Assembly (NCBI GenBank): GCA_964036155.1
Contig: OZ038422.1
Coordinates: 51,049,201 to 51,113,200 of the forward strand
Direction of reading: 5' to 3'
DNA: 64,000 nucleotides
Origin: Diploscapter coronatus
Taxonomy: Eukaryota > Nematoda > Chromadorea > Rhabditida > Rhabditidae
A program made the position numbers and the translations under genes. Shown here piece by piece: positions 48,242 to 59,906 of this stretch. The first letter of the stretch is position 1, and each line of letters opens with the position of its first letter. The notes under the pieces were generated by a model that was given only the letters and a program-made list of their open reading frames with translations, was not told the origin of the DNA and did no database searches.

Positions 48242-51200
48242 ATGCCGTCCGATTTCATAGCCAAGGCGCTGTTCAAGCTGCCCCCGGCCTTTCGAGTCAC
48301 GATAGTTTTGTGCGGCGCTGTTATGATCCACCTCACCATCGGTACTTATCATACTTTCGGTAAGATTTAAACTTTTTTTTTTTTTTTATTTTTAAGTTAA
48401 ATACGACTTATTCGACACTGATTTATTTTCCTCTTTATTTTTCTGAAACCCTGAAACATAACAAATTTTATTGTGAACAATCTAGGATAGTTTATTTTTA
48501 CGAAACACAACTGATGAACAATTACAGTCCATTAAATATTCGAAATTTTATTAATTCTTTGAAACACATTCTTTAAAAATAATATTTCAGGCAACATGCT
48601 GCCCTATATGGCCTCGTATATGCGGAATTACACCGATCAGTCGGTCCGAATTGAGAACCTCATGTGGATTCCCACTTTTCAAGGTTTTTTTCTTAAAATG
48701 ATTCTAATTTTATTTTTATTTCCAGGTAGCTTCCCATTTTCGATGGTGATCGGCGGATGGGTATTGTATTTTTGCGGTCCTCGACTGTCCACATTTTTCG
48801 GGTGTTCTATAGTCACGTAGGATTTTAATTTAATTTATTTTTTCAGTTTAAGAATATTTTAACTCTTTATTTTCTATTCGTATTTTTGTTTTCAGACTAG
48901 GAGTAGCCCTATCCGCTTTTACCATCAAAGAGTCGTTCTATTTATTCTTCGCGTCTTACGGCATGTTGTTCGGGTTCGGTAATGGCATCGCGTACGTCTC
49001 TACAGTCAGTATGGTTATCAATGTGAGTTTTTTTTCTTTCAAGCTTATTTCTTAGCGGATATTTGATCCCGCGTTCATCAAATTATCGATAGATTATGCT
49101 CCCTTCAAACTATTCAATTTTTTAAAATCACATTTTGAAAATTCTGAAGCTTATTTAATTCTCAATTTTCTTCCAGTGGGCCCCCGACCGAATAGGTCTA
49201 GTCTCAGGCATTGTCGCGGCTGGGTTCGGAATTTCTTCTTCGATTTTCGCCCCGATTCAGACCCACTTCGTCAACCCGCACAATCTACCCGCAACCAAAG
49301 AAGGGTAGGCTTGATTTTGTATCTATTTTTTTCAAAATAAGGAGGTATCATTAATATCTATCCTAAATTTGTTAAAACCTAGTTTTCTCAATATTCAAGC
49401 TAAAAAGTTATTTTTACATGAAAATTTTGGACAATAGATCATTTTCCTAATTTTCAAACTAAAAACTATCTAAAATTTGATATTTTTTCTTTATTTTTCA
49501 GAATGAAATTGGATCTTTGGGTATTTTTTTTTTGTAAATTTTCTTTCAGATACTTCCTCCAGAAAGAGCTGCTAGAAAAAGTGCCCGGCCTATTTATGAC
49601 CCTCGCAATCATTTACTTCGTCATGCAGGGCATCGCCTTAATATTCGTTTGCGATCCACCGGAGAAGGTCGGTTTATTTTTATATAAAAAATGATATGCG
49701 CGTTTTTTTAAATTTACAATTATAAGAAATGTTTCGCAAATTTTGACAGGAAAAGCTAATTCTTCATTTGGTAATTTTCGGAATTATCCAAACGTTCATT
49801 CCAGTAAAATCCAAAAGAACCATTAAAACTCTTCTGTACATTTTCATGACCACGTACTTTCTAAATGTTCATCTCCAAATTATTAAATCCCTATGTAAGT
49901 GTTCATAACCCTGTATCTTCCAAAAGTTCATTTACAATTTCAAAAACCTTTATAAAGTTCCCTTTGCACGTTTTCACGACCCTGTATTCCAAATGTTGAT
50001 CTCCAGATTCGCGAGTCAGGTCTGGGCTCGTTATCGGACTACTTGGGTGCATTGCGCGGTCGACACACTCATCGCTATTCGAATGTAGCGTATCGACCCG
50101 TTAGAACCAGCGAAGAGACTAAGATTACGGTACTTGAATTGAGGATTATTCTAGCTTGAAGTGAAATGCACATTAGCTTGGTTAACGTGGTTGGGAAATG
50201 CACTATTAAGTTGTTAACTTGTAAACTGCACTCACATTGGGAAAATGCTTTGCACGGTGTTAAGCTTGATGTTCGGATATTATCATCAGTGCATCAGTGA
50301 TTCACATTAACATCTATCTCCCCTATTTCGTTCTTAATATTTGATTACTGATATTGACATTGGACTCAAAGAAGTACTAATGCATACGATCTCCACTAAA
50401 ACTTCCAAGTTATTTTTGATTTGATTGTTGTAATTATGGTTTGCTTTAATAACTTCAACTTGTAGTAATCCTAATTTCTTACTTGTAGACTGGCACCAAC
50501 AACAACGTGGCGTCGTTAATCCGACATCGGTCGGCGAGTCGTGACGAGGGTTCAGATTCCAGCGGCGACGACGACGATGTCTTCGATTCGAGTTCGAGGA
50601 CGGGCATTGTCGATCAGTAGGGCTTACTGTATTTCTAAAAATTGATTTAGTAGATCCAGAAACCCCAATATTTTTATTATTTGACCATTTTTGGCTTTCA
50701 AATTCTAAAACTTGTTCAAGAAATACCCATTCTAGAAAAATGATCTATTATAGTACACTAAGAATACCTCCAATACTGATATCTTTTCATCACTCCTCTC
50801 TTTAAAATCCTAGAACTTACCAAAAATATTCCAACTCTAAATGATATTAGATAATTCATGTCGAACCCATTACCTAGCAATTCTCAAATTATTCCCTTCT
50901 AACTCAACAATTCGAAAACCTAATTTTAAGAAAATTGGATGACTGATAAAAAATTAGCGACTTTCAAAATTTTCAGCCCCGACGCGAAATCGATGTCGCC
51001 CATGGAGATGTTCATGTCGCCCACGTTTTACGCCCTTTTTGCCGCACTCTTCTGCTGCTCCTTCTACGCCAATATGTTCTACAATTTGTACAAGGTGAGT
51101 GGACTTTTCATTTTCCCTTAAATATCATTTTTATGCTAATTTATTGTAATCATTGTCTTTGGTGTTGAATAGCGCAAAATTGCAAGTTTTTTTTTTCTAT

Positions 51201-54200
51201 TTTTCAACAACTAATTTATTCTTCCATGATAAGATTACTACTATAGTAACTTTAGTGCCTGAGTTTTTATCCAGAATGGCATAAAATTTTCATTTTTCCA
51301 TTATGTTTCATAGAATAGCTTATCTCTATTGTTCATAATTCTAGCTAATTTCGAGATATTTTTATATTTCTCATAAATTCACTTATGACTATATTTCAAA
51401 TTATTCCTTATTATTTTTATCAAATTTTTTAAGTACTCGTTTCTTTTATTTTCTTCCAAAATATGAATGTTCCAGACCTTCGCGGAAACGTTCATCGAGG
51501 ACGACTTTTTCCTCGCGATCGCGTTCAGCTGTGGCTCAGTGGCTAACGCCGCTGCTCGAATCGGGTGGGGCTATCTGACGGATAAGACCAGTTTCAAGGT
51601 AGTTTTGGCATGATTTTTGCCAAAAATTAAAATTTCATCCAAATTTCTATAAAAAAAATTTAAATCAATAGCTTTTGTTAACTTCTTTACTAGCAGCAAA
51701 TGAAATTTGAATAATAAAACCAGTTTCAAGACAGGGTCGAGGCATGATTTTTACCAGAAATCAAGTATTTCTGAAAGTCTCATCTCTTTTCGAAAATGCA
51801 CCTTTTCATCATTTTTCTTTCTAGAAAAGTCGACCTCTTGAAGAAGATCAATATCTTTTCTTATCTTCTTCTCCACTTCGAAAATGAAAGCATTATAAAT
51901 TTATTAACTTCTCAAAGATCAAAAGTGTTCAGACAAATCATTCTACTTACCTTTCGAAAACATTGGCATCTTTTGCTTACCTCTTTACCTATAAAATGGC
52001 AGCTCTGATATAGTAATTTCTTGAAAATAGACAAATTTCTCATTTCCTTCAAAAAGCATTGTCCTTCCTTACACCTTTTCCCGTTGAAAATGACGGTCTC
52101 AATGTAAATTCTCTAAAATTCTAAAGATCATTAATGTTAAAATTTCACATTTGAATACGTGGCAAACATGTCCACTTTCTCTGTTCTATTTCGCTATCTT
52201 TGTCTCTTTCCATTACTCTTTTCGCTCCCCTTTTGCTCTCTCTCGCCTCCCGTTGCCTCCCATCGACATTCTAAACCCCGAAAGAAGAGTGTGCTAACCC
52301 TCCCCCATCCACCGATCACGTGTCCGAGTGGTTAAGGAGACGCACTGCTAATGCGTTGGGCTCTGCCCGCAAGCGTTCGAATCGCTTCGTGGTCGAATCT
52401 TTTGCAAAAATTTCGTATCATCCCGAATGATAAGGATGAAGTTTTTATTAGTTGGACAAAATTTGGGGGACAATGGCTTTATTTTCCACCATATATTTTG
52501 CTAGAAAGTGGTCCATTTTCCGAGAAAAATATTCTATTATTTTATACAGTATTCCCTGAGACATAAATATAGGTTTTACCAAAATATCCGAAAAGTCGAT
52601 TTTTCAAACTGGACCTCACTCTAGGTGACGAATTTTTAGTATTATGTCCTCAGGATAGTATAAACAAAAATTTTTGAAGAAAAATATCTTTTTCTCACCC
52701 TAACATTCCCTGCTCGTTAATTTGAACAGACTTCAGAAAAAATAGCTTTTCAACAGTGTTGCATAACATGATGTCCAAATATAGATTTTTATTCTAAAAT
52801 CCCAGGGCGATTAAAATGTGATCACGTGTCCGAGTGGTTAAGGAGACGCACTGCTAATGCGTTGGGTTCTGCCCGCAGAAGTTCGAATCTTCTCGTGGTC
52901 GATATTTTTGCCAAAATTCGCTTTTGAAGAAATTCTATATCATACCGGAATAATAGAAGTTAAGTTTTTATTAGCTGGACAAGATTTAGGGAAAAAATGG
53001 CTCTATTTTCTATCATATATCTAACTGAGAATGACGTATTTACACATAAATATTCCCAGAAGTTTCTTTCCAATATGCCCTGAGGGTAATACACAATTTT
53101 TAGATAAGATCAGAATTTTTGAAAAGGGAAAAATCTCTTTAAGCTAATTCATTTAATATCATGCATTTTTGGTAGTAATATATATTTTTATTCATAATAT
53201 TTATACCTTTAGGATAAGTATTATTTTATACTTGATACTCCGAGGCATGAATATAATAGTTTTACCAAAATATCCGAAAGAATTTTTTTCAATCTGGACC
53301 TCACTCTAGACGAATTCTTTTTTCGAATACTTAATTTTTTAGTACTATGCCCTCATGATAGTATACAACTTTTTGAAGAACAATCTTTTTCCAATCCTAA
53401 CATTCTCACTTGTAGTTTGAACAGATCAAACTTCCGGAAAAATCAGCTTTTCAACAATGTTGCACAACATGATGTTCAAATATAGACGTTTATTCGAAAA
53501 TCCCTGGGCGGTTAAAGTGTGATCACGTGTCCGAGTGGTTAAGGAGACGCACTGCTAATGCGTTGGGTTCTGCCCGCAGAAGTTCGAATCTTCTCGTGGT
53601 CGAAACTTTTTGCTAAGAGTCGGAAATTTATGCAATTTTGGGAAAATAGTAAAGTTGAAATTTGTTAGAATTTACAAACTTTCAAAAATATAATTTCTTT
53701 TTTGCCAATGATATAACATTTTTGAATCTTGGCCAAAAATCCTAATATTTGAATTGTCAGATCACCGTATCGATGGCCGCGTGCACGGCTTCAGCACTAC
53801 TTTTGACGATGCCTTTGACGAAACACATCGGCAAATACGGATATTTGATATGGGTAGGTTTGAAAAATACTAAAATTTGAAAAAAAAATATATATATATA
53901 TAATTTAACCCTAAAAAATTCTTAGCTCCTCGGGATGTTCATTTGCATGGGCGCGACGCATCCTTTATTCATCACGGCGACGGTCAGATGCTTCGGTCCG
54001 CGGCACAAAGCGACCAATTACGGGTTCTTGATTTTCTCGACGGTTAGTTTTTCAAAGAAAATACTTAGATAATGATATCATTGATGGTCGAAAGATTTTT
54101 AAAAATTTACTTTCTTCTCAGTTTTATCGATGGTTAATTGAATTTTGACAGTGCCGATAATAACATAAAATTTCGATAATTTTGTAATGTGAATTTTCTT

Positions 54201-54705
54201 TGAAACATTTTATTCATCTTAGTGGTGTGGTGGACATTTCTATAACAAAAATTTGATAGTGCGATTAAACTGATCAAATTTTTAGGGAATATCGTTTTCG
54301 TTGAAACATTCTATTTTTAAAGTTGTAAACAGGCTCATAGAGTGATTACGGAGATTGTGACAAGAGTTAACTCAATTCAACATGAAGCATATCTTTAAAA
54401 ATATTTTCAGACCCTTTCCGGCGTTCTTCTCGCAGTCATATCGCAGTTCTACTTGGAGACTATCGGCTACACTTACCTGTTCATCGGTACGGCGTTCTTC
54501 CCGTTCACAAGTAAGTAATTATGCCGGTAATTGCCTATAATTAACTCGAAAGTTAATTAGTCATTCAAAAATAATAATCAAGGTTTTTTTTGATAATTAT
54601 CTAGAATTTTCTCAAATATATCTGAAAATTTAATTTTTAAACTTTTCAGCATTCTTGATCACTGTATTCATCCACAAAACGCCTCAAGGCCACTTGATTT
54701 CGTAA
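48242..54705 (+). CDS. Major facilitator superfamily transporter, monocarboxylate/oxalate-formate-like
   Basis: Fourteen exons give 510 residues: 48242-48359, 48591-48683, 48726-48816, 48896-49022, 49177-49304, 49550-49667, 50007-50129, 50489-50616, 50977-51094, 51476-51598, 53761-53853, 53926-54042, 54411-54510, 54650-54705. Seen: TM1 ending IGTYHTFGNMLPYMASYMR, a motif-A-like loop (GGWVLYFCGPRLSTFFG), GMLFGFGNGIAYVSTVSMV, NWAPDRIGLVSGIVAAGFGISS, a Ser/Asp-rich central cytoplasmic loop (exons 7-8), and in the second half ARIGWGYLTDKTSF and SALLLTMPLTKHIGKYGYLIW. Twelve helices are expected. This pattern fits the MFS branch that includes monocarboxylate and oxalate/formate carriers; substrate unknown. 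Exon 8 is joined by CA/GTAGGG just before an in-frame TAG. An upstream ATG at 48024 could lengthen the N-terminus in phase. The 2.2-kb intron 10 carries three tRNA genes. Confidence 0.85.
52314..52395 (+). tRNA. tRNA-Ser(GCT), variant copy
   Basis: 82 nt with acceptor stem GATCACG/CGTGGTC, D-loop GAGTGGTTAAGG, anticodon loop CTGCTAA (GCT, reads AGC/AGT), long variable arm and T-loop TTCGAAT. The T-stem is AAGCG/CGCTT where the other two copies have AGAAG/CTTCT: paired changes on both sides keep the stem. Located in intron 10 of the transporter gene. Confidence 0.93.
52396..53520 (+). repeat. Tandem duplicated flanks of the tRNA-Ser genes
   Basis: The spacers after copies 1 and 2 share blocks such as AGTTTTTATTAG(T/C)TGGACAA, TTTACCAAAATATCCGAAA, CTGGACCTCACTCTAG and the TGTTGCA(T/C)AACATGATGT segment just upstream of the next tRNA. 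They differ by indels (425 against 619 bp). Confidence 0.7.
52820..52901 (+). tRNA. tRNA-Ser(GCT), copy 2
   Basis: 82 nt, same acceptor stem and GCT anticodon as its neighbours and identical to the copy at 53521. T-stem AGAAG/CTTCT. Part of a tandem duplicated block in the transporter intron. Confidence 0.95.
53521..53602 (+). tRNA. tRNA-Ser(GCT), copy 3
   Basis: 82 nt, identical to copy 2 through the mature tRNA. The 5' flank (CTGGGCGGTTAAAGT before GATCACG) resembles that of copy 2 (CAGGGCGATTAAAAT), confirming that flank and gene were duplicated together. Confidence 0.95.
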
Positions 54706-55827
54706 GGTGGCAAGCCCTTGTATTCAAAACTTCTACAAATTTTTGTAGCTATTCGTTTCTTTTGAATACTAATAGTGTATCATAGGGCTTGTAAAATGAA
54801 AGCTGAGCTTTACAATAGGAGAGCAATTTTGAACAAATGGTACTTTAGAAGATTAGGATTTTTGCAACTTATTCCATTTTTGAGTGCATTTAGTTGTGTT
54901 CTAGGGTTTTTTTTTTTTTAAAAAACCTAAATGAAATAATACTCGGTGCATAATAATTTTTGATTTGAAATTGAAAACTTGACCTTTTTCTGGATTTGAG
55001 TACTTTTCTTAAAAGAACTTATGAGAAAAGTACTCGTAAAATTGATATTTCAAAGAAAAATGCAAGTTTTCGCTTTCAAATTTTTCTATAGTATACTTTG
55101 ACATACTTGAGATCTGTCTATTGAATTGAGACTTGACCTGAATTTGACTATTTGATGATCTTTCAAAAATTCAAAAAATGCCGTATTAATCATTTTTCCT
55201 GGGTACTTTATAAGAATACGCATAAGAAAGTAATAATATTTAAGATTTGCTCCAAGGATTTATTTCTTAAAATTTTTCGAAAAATCTAGTCTACTTCTCA
55301 AAAATTTAGTCGCCTATCAGATTTATCATGGTTGTGAATGCGATTTTGTCATTATCAAAATTTGACAACTACTGTGATTTTTTGGATGTGTTTTCTTTTT
55401 CAGATACTTTTTTCATTTTTGGAGAAAAGTATTTTTCAAGGGTATTCAACATTTTATTCGTGAAAAATTTCGTAGATTTTAATTTTCCGAAAATAGATTT
55501 GAGATACCCTCGTTTTCTTACAAATTGTAACTTTTTTCAATTTATGAATGAAAACGCAAAGAAACGAAAAGTTGCAATTTGTGGGAAAACGGGAATAAAT
55601 TTCGAATATCCCTGAAAACCTTTGAGATTTCAATCATTCCCATCAAAAAGTTTTCTGTCTTTCTAGTCAATCAAAGATGATTTTATTCTAATGAAAAATT
55701 TCATAGAAATTCTAGTCGATTTTTCGAGAGAACCCATAAAGATTTTTATTAAAGAAAGTTGTTTTCAAGGCACCGTAAAACTAAATTTTTGACACTAATT
55801 ATCAGTCTATTGGATTTAACAACTATT
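54706..55827. other. Convergent 3' flanks of transporter and nucleotidyltransferase genes, with a hairpin element
   Basis: 55433-55617 forms an imperfect hairpin: outer ends TTTTCAAGGGTATTC and GAATATCCCTGAAAA, inner arms CGTTTTCTTACAAATTGTAA facing GTTGCAATTTGTGGGAAAACG. The 95-codon plus-strand frame over it is a product of the inverted arms. The rest holds no gene. Confidence 0.5.
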
Positions 55828-58800
55828 CTAATTGTATCCGAGGATTTGTCTTTTGAGATCTTCCACTTCGGGCGGCTCAGGGAAGGTGTCAATGAAAAAG
55901 CCTGAAATTTTAAAATTTATAGATTCGAGAAAAATCTAACAAATATTCAAAAAATTAAATTTGATATGTCCGCGATTGAATAATCAAAATAATAGGAAAA
56001 AGTCGCTATGCTTCAAAATTCATCTTGAAAATGAATTTAGATAATTCATTCCTCAAACCCTATCGTCACATATTATTATTAAAAATTAAATTGCAGCAAA
56101 TCTTACCGTCCTCCATATTCTTCTTCAGGAAGGCGATTCCGAGTTTGAAGGCTCTCTGTAATCCGATTCAAAGCTTATTTTAAACTCGGTTCTAATTTTA
56201 ATCCTAATAAAGGAAAATCGTTTGTGAATCCTCGGTACTGAAACCTAGGACTAAAGTTAGAGTGACCTCCAATATATTTTAAATCAGGCTTTAATCTTCT
56301 CTAAGTCTGGTCTCATGATTAATTAATCGGCTATGAAAATGGTACCTGGGCGTTCACTGACCGGCAGATCGTCGCATTCGAATAGGGGTCGTAGATTTGC
56401 AACTTCACATCATCTGTGAATTGGTTTCTGAAAAAAAAATAATTTTTCATAAAAAATGCGATTTTCTATAAAAAAAAAATTTCTTTAAAAAATTTTTTAA
56501 AAATAAAAAAATGTAAAAAAAATTAACCTCCTCGGAGCGATGCCATTCGACAAGTAGATAGCGTGTTTGGCAACATCGAATTTGTCATAGAAGTCGACGA
56601 ATCGCAACCACAATTCGGCACAGTCCATCGTGTTATTGGAAGACCAGCCTGAAATTTAGGAAATTTTTTTTAATTTAAAAAAATATATCTTTCGAAAGAT
56701 TCAAGTATCTTATAGGATCTTTTATTAGGATTACGTATTCGAACTATTTAATAATGCAAATGATCACCATCAAATTGAAGAAAATCATGTTTCAGAATAA
56801 TTTCATGATGTTCAACATTTAAATTTCTAGTGATTTGCTAGACTCATTATTTTCGCATAATAATAAAAATAAATCTTATGCCTCAAAAAATTTCTCGATT
56901 CCATGTAAAATGAGAACATCGTTGTGCAGAGTATGGCGGTACAATTTATTCGATAATTGCAGTGATCCCAACCTTTAATGAAGGGCGGAGTCGGATTGAG
57001 AAGGGAATCGATGACCTTATCGATGGGAATGTCCGGACTGACCAGGAAGGGGTGTGTCTTGCTCAGAACTGGCAGAACCGTCCAAGGGGAGAGACACTGA
57101 AAAATATAGGTCTCAAAAGCTATCTTCATTTTCATGATTTTGAAAACTGATCATTTTTATCTTCACACTTCTTGCGCCATGTAACTTATGAAATGAAAAA
57201 AAATTAGATCGCGTTTCTTTTAAAATAATCGAAAGAAATCAGACCTGTTCACTTTGCAGAAAATGTATGAGCAGGGTGAGGAGATGGTAGGACGACAATA
57301 GACCCTAAAACGCGAAAATTTTATTTTTAGGGATTACCGTATTTTCTTTAATATAGAGGAAGCCCCGGGGCTTTATTTTTCAATCCTAATTTTCGAAAAA
57401 AAAAATTGACTTTTTCAAACCGCCATAACTCTTCACATCTAGTGGGGATCGTGGAAACTTAGAATCGAAAGTGGATATGCTCTAAATGGCTCCTAGAAAA
57501 AGACACCCGCTTTTTTCTTTTCCTATCTTGCCTCCCCATACTATTTCTTAGAAAACCCGGCGTCTTTTTCTATTAGCCCTCTAAATACTTGGGAGAATTC
57601 ATAGCAAAAAGACGATCCAAGATTTATTGGAGTTGAGTAACGGGTAGATCTGGAGATTTGAGGGGGCTTCAATTAGAAAAAAAAACGATCGATTTTATCT
57701 TTGTACCTGTTTGCTGTTTCGAATACCCGTCGCGTTCGCCATGCTCTTCAACCAACCGAATAGTCTGGGAAAGCGAGGGTCGGCCTTAAAATTTGTTTAA
57801 ATATTTTAAAAGCTGAAAACAATGAAATTTCATAGGAAATGATACAAACTTCCTTTTCCAATTTTTTGCACAAATTTCTATCTGACACATGTTTAAAAAT
57901 TTCTCTAGATTAACGATTTCTAGAGAAAAAACGATATTGATATGCTCGGTGGATCATAAATTTAGTGAAATATCTCAAAATTATAAAAAAAAAAAAAAAA
58001 AAGAGTTTAAAAATTACCTGAACATAGCACCTGACCAGATTCGTGTTCCTGACAGCGTGATAGGTCGGGTCGGGCAAAGTCACGTCCAAAGATGTCCCGT
58101 CACGGAACTTCATCATCAAAAGAGGGACCTAATTAAGTCAGTTAGATATCCTAATTATCTATTTAATTGTCATAATAGTTAGCCAAATTAAATAGTTAAT
58201 TACCCGAACTTGAGTGAGCGAGAACGTCTCAGTAATGGGATTTTCCATTTCCTGAGCGTGACGAGCGATTAGGAGACGCAGCTTTTTCATAAACGACTTC
58301 TTGTGATCGGCATTGTTCGTCAGCGAGAAGAACTCGTCCCGTCTATCCTTATCACGAATAAATAGGACCTGAGTTTTTTACTCTTTATTCGAGAATTATA
58401 GAAAAATCTGAGAAAGTGAATTTTTAAATCGTTTGGCATAAACAATAATAATCAAAAAATTTTAGTAAATAACTGATTGTTAAAATATTTGGAACATAAA
58501 AAAATAGAAAAGGTAAATATTTTAAAACCCACATAATCGAAATCCGAGCTAGACGTTGTCAGCCCCGTCACTGTCGACCCGACCGGCACGAATCGACACT
58601 TCGTCTCGTTGATTACGGCCTTCTCGAGGAACTGTACGAATTGGGAGCGACGTTCCTGATTTTTTGTTGTTGAAAAAGTGCTCCTTATAATTTTTTTTTC
58701 TTAAAAAGTGCCTATTTTAGAAACTCATAGAAAAACCCATATCTTCATAGAAAGTTGACTTTTGTTTCAGCTCATCTTTTAATTTATGATTTTTCTGAAG

Positions 58801-59207
58801 AAAATTAGTTTTTTTCAGAAATTTTCAAAAGTGCGCCCTTTTCAAAATAAAAAAAATAAAAATCCTACCAATTCGTCTAGCGTCCTGACGCGTTCGGCAT
58901 CCAAATCCTCCAATTTTCGATTGAGCGACGCCAATTTGTCCGTGTGATTTTCGTACATTCGCTCCATGAACCGCGTCCATCCTAAGGCGCTGCCTAGAAT
59001 GAAATTTTTCAAAGATTTTATTTTCTTTCTTGTAACTTGTTTATTTATAAATTCCACTCTAAATTTGGTGTCATTTTGTAGCTTGACCTAGGTTACAAAA
59101 TGATATATAACACATTAAATAAAAAAACATAAATTACGTTTTTCGCCATTTTCCTTCGTCGCGACTTTGACGGTTTTGTCAGCGACTTTTGTACTTGTCG
59201 AAGGCAT
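55828..59207 (-). CDS. Non-canonical poly(A) polymerase / terminal uridylyltransferase family protein
   Basis: Twelve exons on the minus strand give 393 residues: 59138-59207, 58869-58993, 58533-58655, 58204-58368, 58018-58128, 57707-57784, 57245-57304, 56973-57096, 56528-56648, 56346-56427, 56107-56155, 55828-55901. Residues 89-106 carry the nucleotidyltransferase signature (PVGSTVTGLTTSSSDFDY), with the first two metal-binding Asp in SDFD; the third is in VPLLMMKFRDGTSLDVTL (about 162-179). The later exons (SSYHLLTLLIHFLQ, NPTPPFIKGWSSN, AELWLRFVDFYDKFDV) fit the helical and PAP-associated region. Such enzymes (GLD-2, PUP/TUT, MUT-2-like) add A or U tails to RNA 3' ends. No RNA-recognition or zinc-finger domain is present. 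Which nucleotide is used cannot be told from this. A coiled-coil-like stretch precedes the catalytic domain (HTDKLASLNRKLEDLDAER). Confidence 0.85.
57340..57660. repeat. Probable dispersed repeat inside a nucleotidyltransferase intron
   Basis: Begins GGGATTACCGTATTTTCTTT and includes the palindrome GCCCCGGGGC followed by TTTATTTTTCAATCC. TACCGTATTTxC-type starts are common in nematode interspersed repeats. Its other end is not clear in this window, so the call rests on resemblance only. Confidence 0.35.
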
Positions 59208-59906
59208 CGCCGTTGAGAGGCATCTTCGTAAGATTAACATCTTCTACAACGTAAAAATTATTCCATTTTAAAGCGTAGACCCGAAAATGGCTGGTACATG
59301 TAAAAGAATCGAGAAATTACACTAACTAGAACAAGAGAAATGGGACATAAATTACACCATCTTTAGAAAATGAAGAAGAAAAAACTAATATATGGTTAAG
59401 CATAGAAATGGAAAGCTGACTGGAATATAATAAATCATAGCGGCTGTTTTATGAATAGGTTCCGCCCCTTTTCGCGTAAAATTGCAAAGATGAAACATGA
59501 TTTGATGTCATAGTAAAATGGACTCGTGACGCTGGGAAAAGCGCGATGTTTTCGATAAATTATCGATTTTCTTATTGATTTTTTATTGATTTCTCATAGA
59601 TTTTCAATTGCTCCGATTGAAAGAGAAGTGATTTTGAAAGCTCTTGTTACTTTCCTTTTAAGCTTTTTCTGGATTATTCTATATTCTTCTTCAAAAATTT
59701 ACCGATTTCTTGAAACTTATTAACTTCTTTTATTTTTTATTTCAAATTCAAATTTATTTTTTATTTCGTATTTTCTTTTATAGATAATAAATTCACCTTT
59801 ATAAAGCAGGAGGAATCAATTTCCTTTAACATATGAAGTATTCTTCTTTTTCGAAATATAGCGTTTTTTTTTTTTCGAAGTTTTAAAAATTATTTTTATT
59901 TTTAAG
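59208..59906. other. Divergent promoter region
   Basis: The nucleotidyltransferase (minus) and the BSD-domain gene (plus) start at opposite ends of this 0.7-kb interval, so both promoters should lie here. It is T-rich toward the BSD gene. No element I can name. Confidence 0.45.

Noticed and set aside
55328..55615. 95-codon plus-strand frame
   Set aside because: It covers the hairpin element at 55433-55617 and has no recognisable domain or splice neighbours.
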